A stretch of 15,368 nucleotides of DNA from an uncultured Lachnospiraceae bacterium (GCA_902773445.1 CACYEU010000117.1:1-15368), one strand, 5' to 3'. Shown: positions 5,242-14,306, counted from the stretch's first letter. A program made the numbers and translations. Notes: generated by a model from the letters alone, not told the origin.

Positions 5242-8226
5242 TTACAGAATCAGATAGCTGTAATCTTTGATAACTGTCTCCATCACAGCGCACAGTCCGT
5301 CGCCGAGGAATGCCATATCAGCAATCGGTCCCTCTTTAACGACATCAGCGATCCTGATCTTGACGATCAGATTCTCAGCGTCTTTGACAAGGAATCCGCT
5401 GTTCTCGCTATCGGCAAAATCTTCCTCGTTCTTGAACAGTGTCCACTTATCTTTGTACGGTCCGCTGCTGTACGGGCAGAATGTCTCACAGTTGCCGCAC
5501 TCATTACACATGTAATCAACATGGATGATCTGAGCCATGGCAGCGCCCGGAACTTTGATCTCGATATTTGCGCGGTTCGGGCAGACATCGACACAGTTCT
5601 CACAAACTGTCGAGCAGCTCAGGCAGCGATCGCCTTCGTTGAGGCCTTCAGCCGGTTCAGCAAGAATTCCCTTCTTCGCAACGGTCTTATCAACAGCCGC
5701 TTTCTGGGCAACATCGCGCGCGACATCTTTGCCGAGGATCGTATTCGCTGCAGCCATTGCCTGCTCCATCGCTGTGACAACCAGTTTCGGTCCGTACAGA
5801 CCGTCGCCGATCACATAGACATCATCGCCGGCGCTCATTGTGACCGCATCGACCGCAGGACGGCCCTTTTCGTCGACCTTAAGGCCGGAAGCTTTATAGT
5901 AGTCTCCCGGTACCTTCTCGCCGATCGCTGCAATAACTGTATCAGCTTCGAAGACTGCCTCTTCGTCAGTCTCAATAACACTTGCGCGGCCGGATGCATC
6001 GGGCTCGCCCATCTTAGTCACGTGGCAGACGATCTTGCCATCGCCGAATGAAACCGGAGCAAACTGCTCTTTGAAGACAACGCCGTCATCGATCGCAAGG
6101 ATCAGTTCGTGCTCATCAGCCGGCATATAGCGTTTTGTACGGCGATAGACAAGGTTGACTTCTTCGACGCCTGTGCAGCGTTTCGCGGCACGCGCTGTAT
6201 CCATTGCGGTGTTGCCGCCGCCGATAACAACGACTTTTTTGCCGAGATCGACTTCTCCCTTCTTCGCATTGAACTCCTCAAGGAAGTCAAGTGCGTTGAC
6301 AGCCTTCTGATCACCGAGTGACAATGTGCTGCGCAGTGAAGCGCCGACTGCCAGAACAACGGCATCATAGTCTTTCTTGAGCTCGTCTACCGGCGGAGCC
6401 CATGTGTTCAGCTTGACATCTACGCCAAGCAGGTCGAGGAAAGCTCCGTCTTTGTCAATGACATCCTGATCGATTCTGAAATCAGGAATGACGTTGCTGA
6501 CGATACCGCCGAGGTGAGCATTCTTCTCAAACAGTGTCACCTTAGCGCCACCCCGTGCCAGATAGTAAGCTGCCGCCATACCTGCCGGGCCGCCGCCGAC
6601 GACAGCGACTTTCTTGTCAGAGTCACCGAGGACTTTGACTTCGCCCTTGACAGCGTCATAGGCACTCTCAGCGCAGAGAAGCTTTGTATCACGGATCTGT
6701 ACCGGGCTCTCATAGAAGTTGCGTGTGCAGGCTCCCTGACACGGATGCGCGCAAATCGTACCGGTGATAAACGGCAGTGCATTGCGCTCAAGAATGACGC
6801 GGAACGCATCTTCATACTTGCCTTCTCCGGCGAGCATCATATAAGTTGAAATATCCTGGCGGATCGGGCAGGTTGCCTCACACGGAGCCATGAAGCAGTC
6901 GACCAGCGGTACCGGATCAGCGATCTTTCTCGACGGTGCCGGTTTGATATCTTTAAGATGATGCGGATCGGTAAGCGCTTCTTTTGCAAGAGCTGTCAGC
7001 GCGTCAACATCGATGCCTTCCCATTTTCCTCTTCCGAGTTCATCAAGCTCTTTTGCCATCTGGTCAAAGCGGTTGTATCCGCCCGGTTTCAGGAGCGTAG
7101 TCGCCATCGTAACAGGCCAGATACCGCAGCCGACGATCTTTGTGATGTTGAACGCGTCTGCTCCGCCTGAATAAGCGATACGGAGTTTTCCGTCAAAGTC
7201 TTTGGAGAGCTTCGCGGCAAGATTGATCGTCAGCGGATACAGTGAACGGCCGGCCATGTACATCTCCTCAGCCGGAAGCTCGTTGCGCTGAACGTCAACC
7301 GGGAATGTGTTGGTCAGCTTAACACCAAACTGAAGACCTTTCTCCTCGCAGAGTGCCATCAGACGCTGCAGCATCGGTACGGCATCGTTGTACTGAAGGT
7401 CATCATTGAAATGGAATGCGCCGAACACCAGATAGTCATAACCCATGCTGTCCATTGTCTGTCTGGCAAAGTCATAGCCCAGAAGCGTCGGATTGCATTT
7501 GATAAATGTGTGCAGACCTTTGTCTTTGATCAGATGGTTGGCAATACTCTCGATTTCATTGGGCGGGCATCCATGCAGTGTTGAGATCGTTGCCGAATTG
7601 CAGATATCGGACGGGATCGCCTCGATGTCATCAGCTGTCAGGTTTTCAAATTCATCGACATGATCTAACAGATATGCTTTGCACTCTTTGAAAATCTCAG
7701 TATCCTTTGCCTCCATCATATTGTCGATGAATGTCTGGACCTTCTCAGTCAGAACACCGTCCAGTGTATAGCCGACGCTGATGTTGAACTGGAAACCGTC
7801 CATCCGTCCGAGTCCAAGTTCTTTGGCAAGAACATGCAGCACAAACCATGCTTTGATATACTCTTCCTGTGCCTCCGGGAGGGTCAGCTCAGTCGACCAC
7901 TCGCAGTTATAGCACTCGTCATCAGCTTTGATACAAGGTTTGTTAACGCAGGCAGCCAGCTCACGGCCGTCCATCATCTGGACGGTCTTAAGCTCGAAGA
8001 AACGTGCGCCGGCAACATAAGACGCAATGATATTCTGCGCGAGCTGTGAGTTCGGTCCGGCAGCCGGTCCGATCTCTGTTTCGAGCGGACGGTCGAAAAT
8101 CGTCAGCGGTTCACCTTCAGCTTTGTAGAACTTGCGAACTCCGAAGATCGTTCCGCTCTCCTTGTACTCTCGTTGAATCCATTTCACGATATGCCCGATC
8201 GGCATACAAGTCATCATATCTCCCAT
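5242..8226 (-). CDS. ygfK: YgfK: GltD-like flavo-iron-sulfur oxidoreductase (putative selenate reductase family)
   Basis: YgfK is a large cytosolic redox protein long annotated as a putative selenate reductase subunit and more recently tied to anaerobic purine/urate breakdown. The 994-residue protein is full length. Residues ~20-420 form the dihydroorotate dehydrogenase-like N-terminal part. A GltD-type linker carries cysteine clusters (C444, C449, C453; C492, C496, C500). GGGPAGM at 544-550 binds FAD and GGGNTAMDT at 669-677 fits the NAD(P)H site. The C-terminus has two ferredoxin-like clusters (C868, C871, C875, C878, C882 and C907, C910, C913, C917). No selenocysteine signal or membrane segment is evident. 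ATG 8226 follows AGGAGG by 7 bases and lies 18 bp after ssnA, so the two are co-transcribed. Its exact electron donor and acceptor are not settled. Confidence 0.93.
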   Translation of the reverse strand: MGDMMTCMPIGHIVKWIQREYKESGTIFGVRKFYKAEGEPLTIFDRPLETEIGPAAGPNSQLAQNIIASYVAGARFFELKTVQMMDGRELAACVNKPCIKADDECYNCEWSTELTLPEAQEEYIKAWFVLHVLAKELGLGRMDGFQFNISVGYTLDGVLTEKVQTFIDNMMEAKDTEIFKECKAYLLDHVDEFENLTADDIEAIPSDICNSATISTLHGCPPNEIESIANHLIKDKGLHTFIKCNPTLLGYDFARQTMDSMGYDYLVFGAFHFNDDLQYNDAVPMLQRLMALCEEKGLQFGVKLTNTFPVDVQRNELPAEEMYMAGRSLYPLTINLAAKLSKDFDGKLRIAYSGGADAFNITKIVGCGIWPVTMATTLLKPGGYNRFDQMAKELDELGRGKWEGIDVDALTALAKEALTDPHHLKDIKPAPSRKIADPVPLVDCFMAPCEATCPIRQDISTYMMLAGEGKYEDAFRVILERNALPFITGTICAHPCQGACTRNFYESPVQIRDTKLLCAESAYDAVKGEVKVLGDSDKKVAVVGGGPAGMAAAYYLARGGAKVTLFEKNAHLGGIVSNVIPDFRIDQDVIDKDGAFLDLLGVDVKLNTWAPPVDELKKDYDAVVLAVGASLRSTLSLGDQKAVNALDFLEEFNAKKGEVDLGKKVVVIGGGNTAMDTARAAKRCTGVEEVNLVYRRTKRYMPADEHELILAIDDGVVFKEQFAPVSFGDGKIVCHVTKMGEPDASGRASVIETDEEAVFEADTVIAAIGEKVPGDYYKASGLKVDEKGRPAVDAVTMSAGDDVYVIGDGLYGPKLVVTAMEQAMAAANTILGKDVARDVAQKAAVDKTVAKKGILAEPAEGLNEGDRCLSCSTVCENCVDVCPNRANIEIKVPGAAMAQIIHVDYMCNECGNCETFCPYSSGPYKDKWTLFKNEEDFADSENSGFLVKDAENLIVKIRIADVVKEGPIADMAFLGDGLCAVMETVIKDYSYLIL

Positions 8227-8244
8227 AACACTTCCTCCTGTTGT

Positions 8245-9576
8245 TTAGCCGTTAATGCTCTTCCACAGATCTGCCGCCTGCTCGCGGACCTCTGCATAAA
8301 CCTTTTCCTCATCGACAACCTTGATCTCACGGTCTTTCATCAGGATCTGACCGTTGGCGATCGTTGTCACACAGTCATGGCCCTGCATACCGAACAGGAT
8401 ATGTCCGTTGACATTGCTGTCATTCATCTCTGTCGGCGGATTGTAATTCATGACGATCACATCGGCGGCCGCGCCTTCCTTCAATACTCCGAGCGGCGCA
8501 TCAAAGTAACGGTTCGCCATTTTTGCGTTGTTCGTAAACAGCATCTGCGGGACTTCGCCCCACGCTGCATTCGCGTCGCAGAGATGATGTTTGTGCAGGA
8601 CGTTGGCAACCTTCCACGACTCTGTCATATCATGTGTATAACCATCTGTTCCGAGGCCTGTCAGGATACCTCTGTGGACGAGTTCCATCGTCGGAGGACA
8701 TCCGCAGGCATTACCCATGTTGGATTCGGGATTGTGAACGACCATCGTATTTGTATCTTTGATCAGCTCCATCTCATGCGGGTTGATGTAAATGCAGTGG
8801 CCGAGCAGTGACTTCTCGCCGAGAATCTTCCAGTCATAGAGACGGTCAACGATTCTCTTGCTGTACTTGTGCAGACAGTCGTGCAGATCTTCGATGCCCT
8901 CAGCAACGTGGATGTGATATCCGACACCGTCCGGTGTATGCTCGAGACATTTCGCCATTGTCTCATCGGAAATCGTGAACTGTGCATGCATACCGAACAT
9001 ACCGGCGATCATATCGCTGTCGTCTTCGAGAGCATGCTTTGCAAATGCCTCGTTCTCAAGGATTCCGTCCATGCATTTTTCTTCGCCGTCGCGGTCGGAA
9101 ACTTCGTAGCAAAGGCAGGCGCGCACGCCTGTGTCCTTGACGACTTCCTCGATCGCAAACAGGGAATCTCTGATCTCGCCATAGCTGGCATGATGGTCAA
9201 ACACGGTTGTGACGCCGTTTTTGATCGATGAGATCAATGTCTCGTACGCACACGCTTTAGTGTGACTCAGTTTCAGATGGCGGTCGATCGTCCACCACTG
9301 TCCGTCAAGAATATCAAGAAATCCTTTAGGATTGTATCCCTTGATTGCCAATCCGCGTGCAAGAGCGCTGTAAATATGCTCATGCATGTTGATGAAAGCA
9401 GGCATGATCACTCCGCCCTTCGCATCGATAAACTCTGCATCAGGATACTTTTTCTTAAGCGCGTCGAATTCGCCGACTTCCTTGATCTTCTTTCCGTCGA
9501 TCACGACCGCGCCGTCCTTGTAGAACATTTTCGCGTCGTCGCGTGTGATCATTTTACCGTTACCGACAAGCAGCAT
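8245..9576 (-). CDS. ssnA: SsnA amidohydrolase / putative aminohydrolase
   Basis: SsnA is a metal-dependent amidohydrolase related to chlorohydrolases and guanine/cytosine deaminases, part of the purine-degradation gene set with ygfK and hydA. Numbered from ATG 9576 (443 residues): the HxH metal motif is HEH at 65-67 within INMHEHIYS, HIHVAE with His221 and His223, LGHC with His260, and GTDG with Asp311. It opens MLLVGNGKMITRD, as in the family. The frame has an ATG at 9585, but that codon abuts AGGAGG with no spacing; ATG 9576 has 9 bases of spacing and is preferred. It sits 38 bp after DUF1015 and 18 bp before ygfK. By family it should hydrolyse a C-N bond of a purine-derived compound. The precise substrate is not evident. 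Confidence 0.92.
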   Translation of the reverse strand: MLLVGNGKMITRDDAKMFYKDGAVVIDGKKIKEVGEFDALKKKYPDAEFIDAKGGVIMPAFINMHEHIYSALARGLAIKGYNPKGFLDILDGQWWTIDRHLKLSHTKACAYETLISSIKNGVTTVFDHHASYGEIRDSLFAIEEVVKDTGVRACLCYEVSDRDGEEKCMDGILENEAFAKHALEDDSDMIAGMFGMHAQFTISDETMAKCLEHTPDGVGYHIHVAEGIEDLHDCLHKYSKRIVDRLYDWKILGEKSLLGHCIYINPHEMELIKDTNTMVVHNPESNMGNACGCPPTMELVHRGILTGLGTDGYTHDMTESWKVANVLHKHHLCDANAAWGEVPQMLFTNNAKMANRYFDAPLGVLKEGAAADVIVMNYNPPTEMNDSNVNGHILFGMQGHDCVTTIANGQILMKDREIKVVDEEKVYAEVREQAADLWKSING

Positions 9577-9585
9577 AGCTACCAT

Positions 9586-9591
9586 CCTCCT
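9586..9591 (-). promoter_or_regulatory. Ribosome binding site deciding the ssnA start
   Basis: AGGAGG is directly followed by ATGGTAGCTATG. The first ATG has zero spacing and is unlikely to be used; the second (9576) is 9 bases away and gives the usual SsnA N-terminus. Confidence 0.75.
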
Positions 9592-9614
9592 CTCTTACTA
9601 AAGGAAATCTTGTG

Positions 9615-10916
9615 TTAAATCAGACTTCTTGCTTCGATATAATATCTCTTCTCGTTTGCTTCACCCATCGAGAATGTCTTTCTCGGAAGAGCTCCGTCCG
9701 CGGCAACAGCCGGGAACAGCTGGAATTTATCCATCGCCGGAAGAAGGAATCCGAGATTGCCGTCTTTTGACGCCAGGTCTCTGACTGCGCTCTCGCCGTG
9801 AATATAATCGACGCTTGCGCCGTCTTCTTTGATCAGCTGATCGATGCCGGTCTGAAGAGTTCCGACCGCAAGTTTTGATGTTGTCGGAGCCGCAACAAGG
9901 ATATATCCCTCTCCTTCTTCACAGACAGCTTTTATCGCAAATCCGTCAACAGGTACATCAGCTTCTTCCGAGAAGCATGCTGCACCGTTCTGCTCATTGA
10001 GGATCGCAATCAGTTTATCAAGAAGAGCTTTGCCCTTCAGTGAACCTGAGGCGAACACAACCCGGTGGATCGGTTCAAACACAATACCCGGGTCATAGAC
10101 ATTTTCGATCTCGCAAAGTGCAAAGCGTGCCGGATGACAAGCGATCTCGTCATCAGAAAGATCCTTTTTGATCTCCTCCCATGCAGCCTTTGCGGTCGCA
10201 AGTGAATGATTGCCGTCACCCATCGCCTGAAAGATCACATGACCTTCTCCGTAGCGTTCGACAGCCTGATCCATCAGTGTGCCAAGTGCTTCCTTCATAC
10301 CGTCAAGCTTAGCCTCGGGAACAAATTTACCGGTCACATGACCGCCGTCCTGCATCAGATCCGTATCATAGATCGTCTCGAGATCAAGCTTCTCAAGCGG
10401 CTCGATCACAGTGTGATCGGGATCGTCAATCAAAATAATGATATGAGGCATCTCCAACGGCGCACCGCGGCGGATCCTGAGTCTTGGCGGAATCCGTTCA
10501 ACAACCGTACCCTCAGTCGCTCTGATCAGTGACTGGGATCCCTTGTTGTAGTCATACGCCTCCAGATCGACACTGATCACAAGGCCAAGGCGGCTTCTTC
10601 CTTCTGCTTCGCGCCTGACCAGCATACAGCCGGGTTCAAGTGTTTGCAGTGTTCCGTTCTCCATATAAGCTGACATTGAGTTCCTGATCGTCTCGATCCG
10701 CGCGGGCTCATCGTCACTTCCGAGATACAGCTCCGGAAGCATCAGGTTCAGCGTTGAGGGCGCATCACCGACAATCGACTCTGTTTCCTTCCAGTATTCA
10801 GGTTGTGAAGTGAACTGATCACAGGCCACAACAGCCCATTTAGCGTAATCAGTTCCTTCTCGAGGAATCATGATCCGCGGGATATTAAATCCGAAATCTT
10901 TCCAGTCATATTTCAT
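9615..10916 (-). CDS. DUF1015 (COG4198-type) protein of unknown function
   Basis: The 433-residue protein belongs to the DUF1015 family and looks complete. Recognisable features are the N-terminal AKWAVVACDQFTSQPEYW stretch at 25-42, ATEGTVVERIPPRLRIRRG at 133-151, and the strongly conserved MGDGNHSLATAKA at 232-244. The latter resembles the DG(H/N)H signature of this family, which I compare cautiously with the ParB/sulfiredoxin-type DG-H-R motif. No signal peptide or membrane helix is visible. DUF1015 genes recur next to serC and serA in many anaerobes, as here, so a role in serine or phosphoserine metabolism is plausible but unproven. ATG 10916 has AGGAGGG 6 bases upstream. A hairpin separates it from serA, while ssnA follows after 38 bp, so it may be co-transcribed with the purine genes. 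Confidence 0.85.
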   Translation of the reverse strand: MKYDWKDFGFNIPRIMIPREGTDYAKWAVVACDQFTSQPEYWKETESIVGDAPSTLNLMLPELYLGSDDEPARIETIRNSMSAYMENGTLQTLEPGCMLVRREAEGRSRLGLVISVDLEAYDYNKGSQSLIRATEGTVVERIPPRLRIRRGAPLEMPHIIILIDDPDHTVIEPLEKLDLETIYDTDLMQDGGHVTGKFVPEAKLDGMKEALGTLMDQAVERYGEGHVIFQAMGDGNHSLATAKAAWEEIKKDLSDDEIACHPARFALCEIENVYDPGIVFEPIHRVVFASGSLKGKALLDKLIAILNEQNGAACFSEEADVPVDGFAIKAVCEEGEGYILVAAPTTSKLAVGTLQTGIDQLIKEDGASVDYIHGESAVRDLASKDGNLGFLLPAMDKFQLFPAVAADGALPRKTFSMGEANEKRYYIEARSLI

Positions 10917-10963
10917 ACCACGCCCTCCTGTTTTTTATTTTACCTGTTCTGAAAATGTACAAA

Positions 10964-10998
10964 GCCGGCAAGCAGTATGTCATCATACTGTTGCCGGC
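10964..10998 (-). terminator. Hairpin after serA, likely partial terminator
   Basis: Arms of 15-16 bases (GCCGGCAAGCAGTATG and CATACTGTTGCCGGC) pair with one bulged G around a TCAT loop. It lies 15 bp after the serA stop codon. On the minus strand it is followed by TTTGTACATTTTC, a broken U-run, so it may attenuate rather than stop transcription into DUF1015. A weak promoter (ATGACA, 18 bases, TACATT) can be drawn overlapping the stem, but I do not rely on it. Confidence 0.65.
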
Positions 10999-11012
10999 CT
11001 ATATTGCTATAG

Positions 11013-11924
11013 TTACTCGAACTTATCGTAAATATGCTTGCAGATCTCTTCGCCGATGCGGTCCTGAGCCTCTTTGGTTGAGCCTCCGATATGCGGTGTC
11101 AGGGAAATCTTCTCATTGGAGAGGACTCTCTGATTTGTTGCCGGCTCAGACGGATAGACATCAAGCGCAGCTCCTGCGATCACGCCGTTGTCGAGCGCGT
11201 CACAGAGATCATCTTCGTTGATCAGACCGCCGCGGGCCAGGTTAAGGATATAAGCGGTCGGCTTCATTGTCGCAAGGTCTTCCGCAGAAATGACAGGCTT
11301 CTTGTCAGCCGGCATCGGGATGTGCAGCGAGACATAATCGGCTTCCTTCAGGATCTCCTCCTTTGTCGACTTGACATAGGATTCCGGAAGTCCGGGGATC
11401 TCGAAGATATCAAAGTACATGATCTTCATGCCGATTGCTTCCGCGCGCTTCGCAAGCTCACGCGCGATACGTCCCATACCGATCAGTCCGAGCGTCTTGC
11501 CGCCGAGCTCTGTTCCTTTGTATGCCTTCTTCTCCCATCTTCCGTCACGCATCGTATAGTTTGCGATACCGATATAGCGTGCCAGGGAGAACATATGGCC
11601 GAGAGTAAGCTCCGCGACTGAAGCGCTGGAAGCAGCCGGTGTGTTGCGGACTTCGATGCCCTTGTCTTCAGCGTATTTCACATCGATATTGTCAACACCG
11701 ACGCCGCCGCGGATGATCATCTTAAGTCTGCCGGCTTCGGCTGCCGCATCGATGATCGGCTCGCGGACTTTCGTCGCGGAACGAACAACGATCACATCGA
11801 CATCTTTGACTGCCTCTGCAAGCGCATCCGGCTCATAATGCTCTTCAATAACTTCATAACCTTTGCTTTTTAATTCGTCAACAGCACTTTTTGCCATACC
11901 GTCTGTTGCTAATACTTTTATCAT
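11013..11924 (-). CDS. serA: D-3-phosphoglycerate dehydrogenase (short form, no ACT domain)
   Basis: SerA oxidises 3-phosphoglycerate to 3-phosphohydroxypyruvate with NAD, the first step of serine synthesis. The 303-residue protein has the D-2-hydroxyacid dehydrogenase layout: GGVGVDNID at 73-81, the nucleotide-binding GLIGMGRIA at 146-154, and the catalytic set Arg231 (NLARGG), Glu260 (YPSEP) and His278 (TPHIGG). It ends soon after, with no C-terminal ACT or ASB domain, so classical serine feedback through ACT is not expected. ATG 11924 has AAGGAGG 8 bases upstream, 27 bp after serC. The function follows from the pairing with serC; by sequence alone another D-2-hydroxyacid dehydrogenase is possible. 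Confidence 0.9.
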   Translation of the reverse strand: MIKVLATDGMAKSAVDELKSKGYEVIEEHYEPDALAEAVKDVDVIVVRSATKVREPIIDAAAEAGRLKMIIRGGVGVDNIDVKYAEDKGIEVRNTPAASSASVAELTLGHMFSLARYIGIANYTMRDGRWEKKAYKGTELGGKTLGLIGMGRIARELAKRAEAIGMKIMYFDIFEIPGLPESYVKSTKEEILKEADYVSLHIPMPADKKPVISAEDLATMKPTAYILNLARGGLINEDDLCDALDNGVIAGAALDVYPSEPATNQRVLSNEKISLTPHIGGSTKEAQDRIGEEICKHIYDKFE

Positions 11925-11951
11925 GGTCGTATCCTCCTTATCCTGCGGTCC

Positions 11952-13040
11952 TTAGTGTGCTGCCGCAAATTCTTTCATGTAATCGACAAGTGCCTCTACA
12001 CCTTCATACGGCATCGCATTGTAGATCGATGCGCGCAGACCGCCGACTGAACGATGTCCTTTCAGGTTTGTAAATCCCTTTTCGACAGAGCCGGCGACAA
12101 ATTCCTTGTCGAGCTCGTCATTGGGTGTTCTGAATGTAACGTTCATCATTGAACGGTCGATCTTTTCAGCATGCGGAGTATAGAAATCCTGTGAATCAAG
12201 ATAATCATAAAGCAGCGCGGATTTGGCGACATTGCGCTTCTTCATCTCCTCAAGTCCGCCGATTTCAAGCAGGTACTCAAGCACACAATTGCAGACATAG
12301 ATCGGGAAAGTCGGAGGTGTATTGATCATCGAAGCTTTCTCGGACTGTGTCTTAAAGCTCCAGATCTTCGGGGTAATGCCCATCTCATCGCCGATCAGAT
12401 CGTCGCGGACAGCGACAAATGCGAATCCGGCCGGAGCCATGTTCTTCTGAGCACCGCCGTAGATCACGCCGTAGCGGGATACATCGATCGGTTCGGAAAG
12501 GATGCATGAAGACATGTCGGCAATCAGCGGGACATTTCCGGTCTCCGGATCATAGTGCCATTTGGTTCCGTAGATCGTGTTGTTGTAGCAAATATGGACA
12601 TAGGAAGCTTCGGGATCAAGATCAAGCTCGTCCTGTGTCGGAACGCGGGTGAAGTTGAGATCTTTTGTTGTTCCGGCTTCGCGTGCGCCGTCACCGATGA
12701 TCTTTTTCGCTTCTTTGAGCGCTCCGCCTGAGAAATTACCGCTGACGATATAGTCTGCTTTTCCGTTTGCGGCAAGGTTCATCGGCAGTGCGGCAAAAAC
12801 ACCGCTCGCTCCGCCCTGAAGAAAGAGAACTTTATAGTTGTCCGGCACGCCGAGAATCTTTCTCAGATTTGCTTCACAATCGGTAATGATCTTGTCATAG
12901 ACCTTAGATCTGTGACTCATCTCCATAACGGACATTCCGGATCCCTCATAGTTCATAAGTTCGCCCTGAACTCTTTTGAGAACCGGCTCCGGAAGCATGG
13001 ACGGACCAGCTGAAAAGTTAAAAATTCTACCTTCTGACAT
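11952..13040 (-). CDS. serC: Phosphoserine aminotransferase
   Basis: SerC transaminates 3-phosphohydroxypyruvate with glutamate to O-phosphoserine. The 362-residue length matches the family. The protein opens with the typical NFSAGPSMLPEPVL (8-21) and EMSHRSK (40-46). It carries GGASG at 76-80 for the cofactor phosphate, the conserved YNNTIYGTKW at 152-161, ADMSS at 174-178, and the PLP-binding Lys199 in GGAQKNMAPAG (E. coli SerC uses Lys198). GHRSVGGLRASIYNA near the end is the conserved C-terminal motif. ATG 13040 follows AAGGAGG by 8 bases and is 24 bp after the threonine synthase-like gene; serA follows 27 bp later. No serB-type phosphatase gene is visible in the window. Confidence 0.96.
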   Translation of the reverse strand: MSEGRIFNFSAGPSMLPEPVLKRVQGELMNYEGSGMSVMEMSHRSKVYDKIITDCEANLRKILGVPDNYKVLFLQGGASGVFAALPMNLAANGKADYIVSGNFSGGALKEAKKIIGDGAREAGTTKDLNFTRVPTQDELDLDPEASYVHICYNNTIYGTKWHYDPETGNVPLIADMSSCILSEPIDVSRYGVIYGGAQKNMAPAGFAFVAVRDDLIGDEMGITPKIWSFKTQSEKASMINTPPTFPIYVCNCVLEYLLEIGGLEEMKKRNVAKSALLYDYLDSQDFYTPHAEKIDRSMMNVTFRTPNDELDKEFVAGSVEKGFTNLKGHRSVGGLRASIYNAMPYEGVEALVDYMKEFAAAH

Positions 13041-13064
13041 TTGTAACGCCTCCTTGTATATTGA

Positions 13065-14306
13065 TTATTTTTCTACACCTAATTCTTTGAACACCTCCAG
13101 CAGACGGTCAGGCTCAGGTACTAAGCTGATCGGCTCACCGGCTGCCTTAATGGCGTTGACAACATCTTTCAATCCGTTTCCTGTGACGATCGATACGTAG
13201 GTCGCGTCTTTGGGAACCAGACCTGTCTCGACTGCCTTTTTGAGTCCGGCAGTTCCCGCGACTCCGGCGGGTTCTCCGAAGACACCGCATGTTCTCCCGA
13301 GCAGTTTCATCGCGTCTAGTATCTCCTGATCGGATACACAGACAACGACGCCGTTGGATTCACGGATCGCGTTCAGAGCCTTTGTCGCATTGCGCGGAAC
13401 ACCGCCTGCGATACTGTCTGCAATCGTGTTCTCTTCCATCGGCTCCCACGGCTTATCTTCGGCAATCGCTTTGTTCAGCGGACAACAGCCCTCAGCCTGG
13501 ACAGAGATCAGCCGCGGAAGCTTGTCGATAAACCCGGCTGCATAAAGATCTTTAAAGCCCTTCCAGACTCCGGCGATCGTGCATCCGTCCCCGACAGACA
13601 GCGCGACATAGTCGGTCATCTTCCAGTTGAGCTGTTCGGCGATTTCAAGAGCGACCGTCTTCTTGCCTTCCATCAGGTAAGGATTGATCGCCGCATTGCG
13701 GTTGTACCATCCGTATCGCTCGATTGCGAGCGCCGACATATTGAATGTCTCTTCATAAGAACCCTCGACACTCATGACCGTCGCGCCGAAGTTGAGAAGC
13801 TGTGAAACCTTTCCCTTCGGAGCCCGTGACGGAACAAAAATGAATGTCTTAAATCCTGCAGCGGCACTGTTTCCGGCAAGTGACGAAGCCGCGTTGCCGG
13901 TCGAAGAACAACAGATCGTATCAACGCCTGCCTCCTCGGCTTTGACGACTGCCATAGCCGAAGCACGGTCTTTCAGACTCGCGGTCGGATTGATGCCGTC
14001 GTCCTTGACATACAGTTTTTTGACGCCGAGCATCTCCTCAAGATGAGGAGCGTGATAAAACGGTGACCAGCCGACACGAAGTTTAGGCCTCGTGCCGACA
14101 CCTTCGACCGGAAGAAACTCTTTGTAGCGCCACATAGAATTCTCTCTGCGGTCAGCCATATCCTCCGGTGTCACCTGGCTTTTAATGTAATTGTAATCAT
14201 ATTTGATGTCGAGAATGCCGCCGCATTTCTCGCAGACCGTTGTATTCGGTGTCGCCTCATATTCGGCGCCGCACTCGACACATACAGCTGAAATCACATT
14301 TTTCAT
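13065..14306 (-). CDS. thrC: Threonine synthase-like PLP enzyme with N-terminal zinc ribbon
   Basis: This fold-type II PLP enzyme of 413 residues is closest to the short, zinc-ribbon type of threonine synthase, which converts O-phosphohomoserine to threonine. The N-terminus has a Cys4 zinc ribbon (C9, C12, C25, C28). NPTASLKDRAS at 107-117 carries the PLP lysine Lys112, and STGNAA at 135-140 is the conserved substrate loop. A glycine-rich SVGDGCTIAGV segment holds the cofactor phosphate. The usual SFKDRG sequence is SLKDRA here. Paralogs of threonine synthase include O-phosphoserine-using cysteate synthase, and the neighbouring SerC and SerA make O-phosphoserine, so the substrate is uncertain. 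ATG 14306 has GAGG 9 bases upstream. The gene lies 32 bp after another PLP enzyme gene. Confidence 0.85.
   Translation of the reverse strand: MKNVISAVCVECGAEYEATPNTTVCEKCGGILDIKYDYNYIKSQVTPEDMADRRENSMWRYKEFLPVEGVGTRPKLRVGWSPFYHAPHLEEMLGVKKLYVKDDGINPTASLKDRASAMAVVKAEEAGVDTICCSSTGNAASSLAGNSAAAGFKTFIFVPSRAPKGKVSQLLNFGATVMSVEGSYEETFNMSALAIERYGWYNRNAAINPYLMEGKKTVALEIAEQLNWKMTDYVALSVGDGCTIAGVWKGFKDLYAAGFIDKLPRLISVQAEGCCPLNKAIAEDKPWEPMEENTIADSIAGGVPRNATKALNAIRESNGVVVCVSDQEILDAMKLLGRTCGVFGEPAGVAGTAGLKKAVETGLVPKDATYVSIVTGNGLKDVVNAIKAAGEPISLVPEPDRLLEVFKELGVEK

Noticed and set aside
5176..6051. A 291-codon open frame on the plus strand
   Set aside because: It lies antisense inside ygfK, whose protein has clear cofactor motifs. 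The plus-strand product has no recognisable domain, and its start falls in the terminator region.
10935..10970. Promoter for DUF1015 using TAAAAT or TACATT as -10
   Set aside because: TAAAAT has no good -35 at 16-18 bases and would start within the ribosome site. TACATT matches only 4 of 6 and its -35 lies inside the hairpin. Too weak to list.
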